Assembly: GCF_965228705.1 (NCBI RefSeq)
Contig: NZ_OZ245832.1
Coordinates: 3,596,001-3,660,000 of the forward strand
DNA: 64,000 bases
Direction: 5' to 3'
From: Croceimicrobium sp965228705
Lineage (GTDB): Bacteria; Bacteroidota; Bacteroidia; Flavobacteriales; Schleiferiaceae
The notes under the pieces are model-generated. The model ran no database searches. It saw only the letters and a program-made list of their open reading frames with translations, and was not told the origin of the DNA. This document shows positions 60,193 to 64,000 of this stretch, piece by piece. Each line of letters begins with the position of its first letter. Position 1 is the stretch's first letter. The translations under genes were made by a program, and so were the position numbers.

Positions 60193-63100
60193 TTAGTTTG
60201 TTGTTTGTAAATAGTATTCGAGTTCATAGCGGCTGTCCAGGTAATTGCCCAGGGCATTCCATGAATCCACTTCTATGCGGATAGCGTCCCTTATGTTTTG
60301 CAAAAAACTTACATAGTCTATTGCGCCTTCTCGGTAAGCCGTTATCGAACCTTGTCTTTGCTCGCGTGCCAGCGGCAATGCCTGGTCACGATAGTAAATC
60401 CATGAGTTACGCCATTTCAGGTATTCTTCCCGCATGGATTGGTACTCGGCATTGAGTTGTAGCTGATTTTGCCTGAGATTTTCCGTGGCAATTTCGCGCT
60501 GGATTTTAGCCTCTTGCGTACGGCCCAGCTCGGGCCCAAAAAACAAGGGGATTTGTATGCCTATTTGGTAGGTGTAAAACCCGGTTTGCCCCCCAACTTC
60601 TTGCCAGCCATACTGTCCTTGTAACTTGGGCAAAAACTCCGATCTTCTTTCCTTTATTCGAGCATCGGCCACTTTTATTTGCTGTTGATACACATTAAGC
60701 AAAGGGTGAGTACTTAGGGAATCCAAGTCATAATTAAGGATCCCGGTCAATTGCTCACTGGGCACATCCGGTACTGTATAAAGGGTATCGCTGACCAGCC
60801 ATAAGTTGAGCCGCTGCAAAGCGCCCAGGTAATCGCGATAGGCCTGTTCCTTTTGGATGCGCACTTCATTGGCCTGGTTTTTAGTGGCCAAATAGGCCAG
60901 TTTAGAAGTTTCTTCTACTTCCAACCTCACATCTGCCGCTCGTTCTATATCGGTAAAGAGCGAATCCAAACGGTTGTACACCTGGTAGGTGTTTTTAGCG
61001 GTGTAAACCTGGCCCCAGGCCAACTTCACTTCTCGTTTAAGCTCTGTTAATGACAGGTCGAGAGCGCTTTCGGCAAGGGCGACCCGTTCCTTTTGCAAGC
61101 GCAGTCGTGGAGCAATTCCAAAAACATCAATATTTTGTTGTTGAACCCCTATCCGCGTATAAACTCCATCAGTATTGCTGCTTGCTTCTTCCGCTCCCGT
61201 GAAAATTTGGGTGTTCCCAAAATCCCATGCGGTTTTCTTCAAGGCTTCCTCACTTTCTATTTGCAGCCTTTTGGCCTTCACTTGCGGGAAATACTCAACA
61301 GCCCGATTTTGGGCACCTTCAAGGGAAATGCTTTGCAAGGTATCCGGGTTTATTCCCTGTGCGTGTGCAGATTGGGAAAAGCCAAGAAAACTACCTAAAC
61401 CAATGAGTAGAACGATGGTGTTCAGAGCTGTTTTATGCCCCTGGTTTCCGATTTTCTTTTCCCTGCGTTTCTCAACGAAGGTATAGAGTACAGGCAGTAC
61501 AACCAGCGTAAGAAGTGTAGCCGACAGCATTCCACCAATTACTACGGTGGCCAAAGGCCGTTGCACTTCCGCTCCGGCAGATGCCGAGAAAGCCATAGGC
61601 AGGAAACCGAATATATCCGTGGTTGCAGTAAGCATGATGGGGCGAATCCTTTCTTTGGTACCGGTCAAAATTCGATCCTTTAAGCTGGTCACCCCTTCTT
61701 CTTTGAGGGAATTGAAGCGGTTGATCAGAACCAAACCATTCAATACAGCTACACCAAACAGCACGATAAATCCAACACCGGCTGAAATACTAAATGGCAT
61801 ATCTCTCATCCACAAGGCAAAAACGCCCCCTATGGCTGCCAGGGGAATGGCCATGTAGATCATAATGGATTGCGAAAATGACTTTAGTGCAAAATAGAGC
61901 AGCACGAAAATCAAAAAGAGTGCAATGGGCACTACAATAGTGAGCCGTTTTTTGGCACTCTGTAAATTCTCAAATTCGCCACCATACGTAATATAATAGC
62001 CAGATGGTAAATCCAATTGATCATCCAATTTAGCCTGTATGTCATTTACTACCGACTCCACATCCCTGCCTCGCACGTTTACACCTACGTAAGTCCTACG
62101 GTAGGTATTGTCGCGGCTAATCTGCATCGGGCCTGGTTGGTAACTTATGTCAGCTATTTCTTTGATGGGAATTTGTGTTCCGTTCTCAAGGTCGATATAC
62201 AGGGTGCGCAGATCGTCTATACCTTGGCGGTGGGCCTCATCAAAACGGATGACCAGATCAAAGCGTTTTTCGCCTTCAAAAATCACCCCTGCCTTTCCAC
62301 CTGCAAAAGCAGAACTGATGTAGGCGTTCACCTTTTCAATGTCCAACCCGTATTGTGCCATTTTCTTGCGGTTATAGCGCACGGTCATTTGAGGCAAACC
62401 CGAAGTTCGTTCGGCATTCACATCACCTGCACCCGGCACGGTCTCAATAATATCGGCCATTTCCTGAACTTTGGTAGCCAATACATCCAGGTCTTCACCA
62501 TAGAGCTTGACAGCAATGTCTTCGCGCACTCCCTCCAAAAGTTCATTGAATCGAAGTTCCACAGGTTGTGTGAACACAAGGTTGACACCAGTCAACCGCT
62601 CTTCAAGCAGTTCCTTGATTTCGTCAATAAGCCCTTCCTTCGTTTCTGCCGTAGTCCACTTATCCCGGTCTTTTTCCAGAATGAGGTACATATCGGCAAT
62701 ATCCATTGGCATAGGGTCGGTAGGAATGTCGGCCACACCTATGCGAGCTGTTACGGTTTTGATTTCCGGGAAATTCTCCAGTAAGAGGTTTTCAATTTTA
62801 TAGGATAATTCTGTAGATTCACTGAGCGAACTTCCTGGCCTTATCAATGCCTGCATGGCGATATCACCTTCATCCAGTTGGGGCACAAATTCTCCTCCCA
62901 TTCGGGAAAAGGTATAGCCTGCTATGCCGAGCAGAACAACAGCAACGATAATTACCATTGTTTTAAACCGGAGTGCACTTTTGAGTAAGGGCAGATAGGC
63001 CCAATGAATGCCACCAATGACTTTATCACTGATTTTTTCCAGCCAGCGTTCAAATCGCCCAAACCAGTTCTTTCTGTTTTGGATGGGTTTCATGAAAAGG

Positions 63101-64000
63101 GCAGACATCATGGGAACGTAAGTGAGGCACAAGACTATAGCACCTATCATGGCAAATCCAAAGGTATAGGCCATGGGCTGGAACATTTTACCTTCCACAC
63201 CTGTGAGGAAAAGAATAGGGGCAAATACAATCAGGATGATAATCTGTCCGAAAAAGGCTGAACCCATCATTGTGCTGCCGGACTCATAAGCTACCTCATC
63301 CATTACACTCTGGTTGAACTTGATTTTCCCTGACCGAATACGTTTCTGGATTTCGTAAACTGTTCCTTCAATGATAATCACTGCCCCATCAATGATAATC
63401 CCGAAGTCAATAGCGCCCAGGCTCATCAGGTTGGCCCAAACGTTAAACTGCTTCATCAAAATGAAGGCAAAGAGCAGAGAAAGCGGAATGGTAGTGGCCG
63501 TAATGAGACCCCCGCGCAAACTTCCCAGGAGGATTACCAAGGCGAAGATTACGATCAGTGCGCCTTCAATCAGGTTGTTCTTTACCGTATCAGTGGTTCT
63601 CCCTATAAGTGCGCTACGGTCGATAAAAGCATCAATCGTGAGCCCTTCGGGAAGCGATTTTTCTACTTCCTCCATGCGCTCTTTCACGTTTTGGATAACG
63701 GCATTAGGGTTGGATCCTCTCAGCATCATTATTATGCCTCCTACGGCTTCTTTACCATCACGGGTGAAAGCCCCGTAGCGCACCTGGTGGCCAAAATGAA
63801 CTTTCTCGGCCACGTCATCAATGGTGATGGGAATACCATTTTCGTTTCGGATTACAATACTCCGTATGTCGTCCAGAGAGCGCACCAGTCCTTCCCCGCG
63901 AATGAAATTGGACATCCGGTTTTTTTCGATGTAAGCACCGCCAGTATTTACGTTATTTCGGGCAAGGGCACCGTAAACCTCTGAAATGCTCACATCCATG
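60193..64000 (-). CDS. CzcA-type RND metal pump fused to a TolC-like outer-membrane domain (partial)
   Basis: 1268 residues visible; the N-terminus lies beyond the window (the first residues match about position 200 of CzcA). The RND part has the divalent-metal signature DFGIIIDGAVIIIEG and GEFVPQLDEGDIAMQ. At about residue 860 it passes into a signal-like hydrophobic segment (LIGLGSFLGFSQSAHAQG), then a TolC-family domain with repeated helices and a final NYLDSRYELEYYL. This fused pump-plus-channel form is known in Bacteroidota. Probable substrates: Zn, Co, Cd. Confidence 0.9.
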   Translation of the reverse strand, partial: MDVSISEVYGALARNNVNTGGAYIEKNRMSNFIRGEGLVRSLDDIRSIVIRNENGIPITIDDVAEKVHFGHQVRYGAFTRDGKEAVGGIIMMLRGSNPNAVIQNVKERMEEVEKSLPEGLTIDAFIDRSALIGRTTDTVKNNLIEGALIVIFALVILLGSLRGGLITATTIPLSLLFAFILMKQFNVWANLMSLGAIDFGIIIDGAVIIIEGTVYEIQKRIRSGKIKFNQSVMDEVAYESGSTMMGSAFFGQIIILIVFAPILFLTGVEGKMFQPMAYTFGFAMIGAIVLCLTYVPMMSALFMKPIQNRKNWFGRFERWLEKISDKVIGGIHWAYLPLLKSALRFKTMVIIVAVVLLGIAGYTFSRMGGEFVPQLDEGDIAMQALIRPGSSLSESTELSYKIENLLLENFPEIKTVTARIGVADIPTDPMPMDIADMYLILEKDRDKWTTAETKEGLIDEIKELLEERLTGVNLVFTQPVELRFNELLEGVREDIAVKLYGEDLDVLATKVQEMADIIETVPGAGDVNAERTSGLPQMTVRYNRKKMAQYGLDIEKVNAYISSAFAGGKAGVIFEGEKRFDLVIRFDEAHRQGIDDLRTLYIDLENGTQIPIKEIADISYQPGPMQISRDNTYRRTYVGVNVRGRDVESVVNDIQAKLDDQLDLPSGYYITYGGEFENLQSAKKRLTIVVPIALFLIFVLLYFALKSFSQSIMIYMAIPLAAIGGVFALWMRDMPFSISAGVGFIVLFGVAVLNGLVLINRFNSLKEEGVTSLKDRILTGTKERIRPIMLTATTDIFGFLPMAFSASAGAEVQRPLATVVIGGMLSATLLTLVVLPVLYTFVEKRREKKIGNQGHKTALNTIVLLIGLGSFLGFSQSAHAQGINPDTLQSISLEGAQNRAVEYFPQVKAKRLQIESEEALKKTAWDFGNTQIFTGAEEASSNTDGVYTRIGVQQQNIDVFGIAPRLRLQKERVALAESALDLSLTELKREVKLAWGQVYTAKNTYQVYNRLDSLFTDIERAADVRLEVEETSKLAYLATKNQANEVRIQKEQAYRDYLGALQRLNLWLVSDTLYTVPDVPSEQLTGILNYDLDSLSTHPLLNVYQQQIKVADARIKERRSEFLPKLQGQYGWQEVGGQTGFYTYQIGIQIPLFFGPELGRTQEAKIQREIATENLRQNQLQLNAEYQSMREEYLKWRNSWIYYRDQALPLAREQRQGSITAYREGAIDYVSFLQNIRDAIRIEVDSWNALGNYLDSRYELEYYLQTTN

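Overview
The window comes from a Bacteroidota genome, most likely a Flavobacteriales-type marine bacterium. The signs are secreted proteins with type IX secretion (T9SS) C-terminal domains, a PorV/PorQ-family protein, a GWxTD-domain protein, a Bacteroidota-type promoter (TTTG, 18-nt spacer, TAnnTTTG) before the tRNA gene, and a Bacteroidota-type tyrosine integrase. It contains no rRNA and no CRISPR array.

Region 1 (1-29.8 kb) is ordinary chromosome. It holds a three-gene sulfur module (DsrE-like, DsrC/TusE-like, sulfide:quinone oxidoreductase), T9SS cargo, a YHYH lipoprotein and a TPR/LuxR-type regulator. An operon follows with an M48-like peptidase, threonine aldolase, a membrane protein and a PorV-like protein. 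Housekeeping genes come next (pssA, purS, acpH, fumC, an amidohydrolase, an acyl-CoA ligase), then a cell-envelope operon (GWxTD protein, LpxL-like acyltransferase, GT2 glycosyltransferase).

Region 2 (29.86-50.5 kb) is an integrated element next to tRNA-Ser(UGA). After the tRNA come short TTGTATC repeats, a tyrosine integrase, a DUF4248 protein and a two-gene cargo pair on the minus strand. A plus-strand operon of 21 genes (33.4-50.5 kb) follows, with start and stop codons overlapping at most junctions. It encodes small membrane proteins, a transglutaminase-like protein, a run of beta-rich proteins that could be capsid components, a coiled-coil protein, an annexin-like/SH3-like protein, a glucosaminidase, phage-fibre-like proteins, a holin-like protein and a spanin-like protein. 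It ends with an adenine methyltransferase, a RadC-like JAB protein, a 1299-residue SNF2-type helicase and a RadA-like ATPase. I see no terminase, portal, tape measure, sheath or tail tube. My main proposal is that this is an undescribed tailless, probably membrane-containing, temperate virus-like element. Two details stand out: a dnaX-type A AAA AAG slippery site that would add a membrane anchor to the glucosaminidase, and a shared acidic/leucine C-terminal peptide on the helicase and its small neighbour.

Region 3 (50.6-64 kb, all minus strand) is a divalent-metal resistance island: a broken YnfA gene, DUF3703, two CDF-type transporters, two SpoIIAA-like proteins, a P1B-4-type ATPase, NhaA, a P-II-like protein, a His-rich lipoprotein, an RND adaptor and a CzcA pump fused to a TolC-like outer-membrane part that runs off the window. 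Gene remnants (P-II start, DUF3703 end) and a four-helix-bundle gene between TTGGCA repeats show repeated rearrangement. No right-hand attachment site was found, so the metal island may belong to the same tRNA-linked island or to a neighbouring one.
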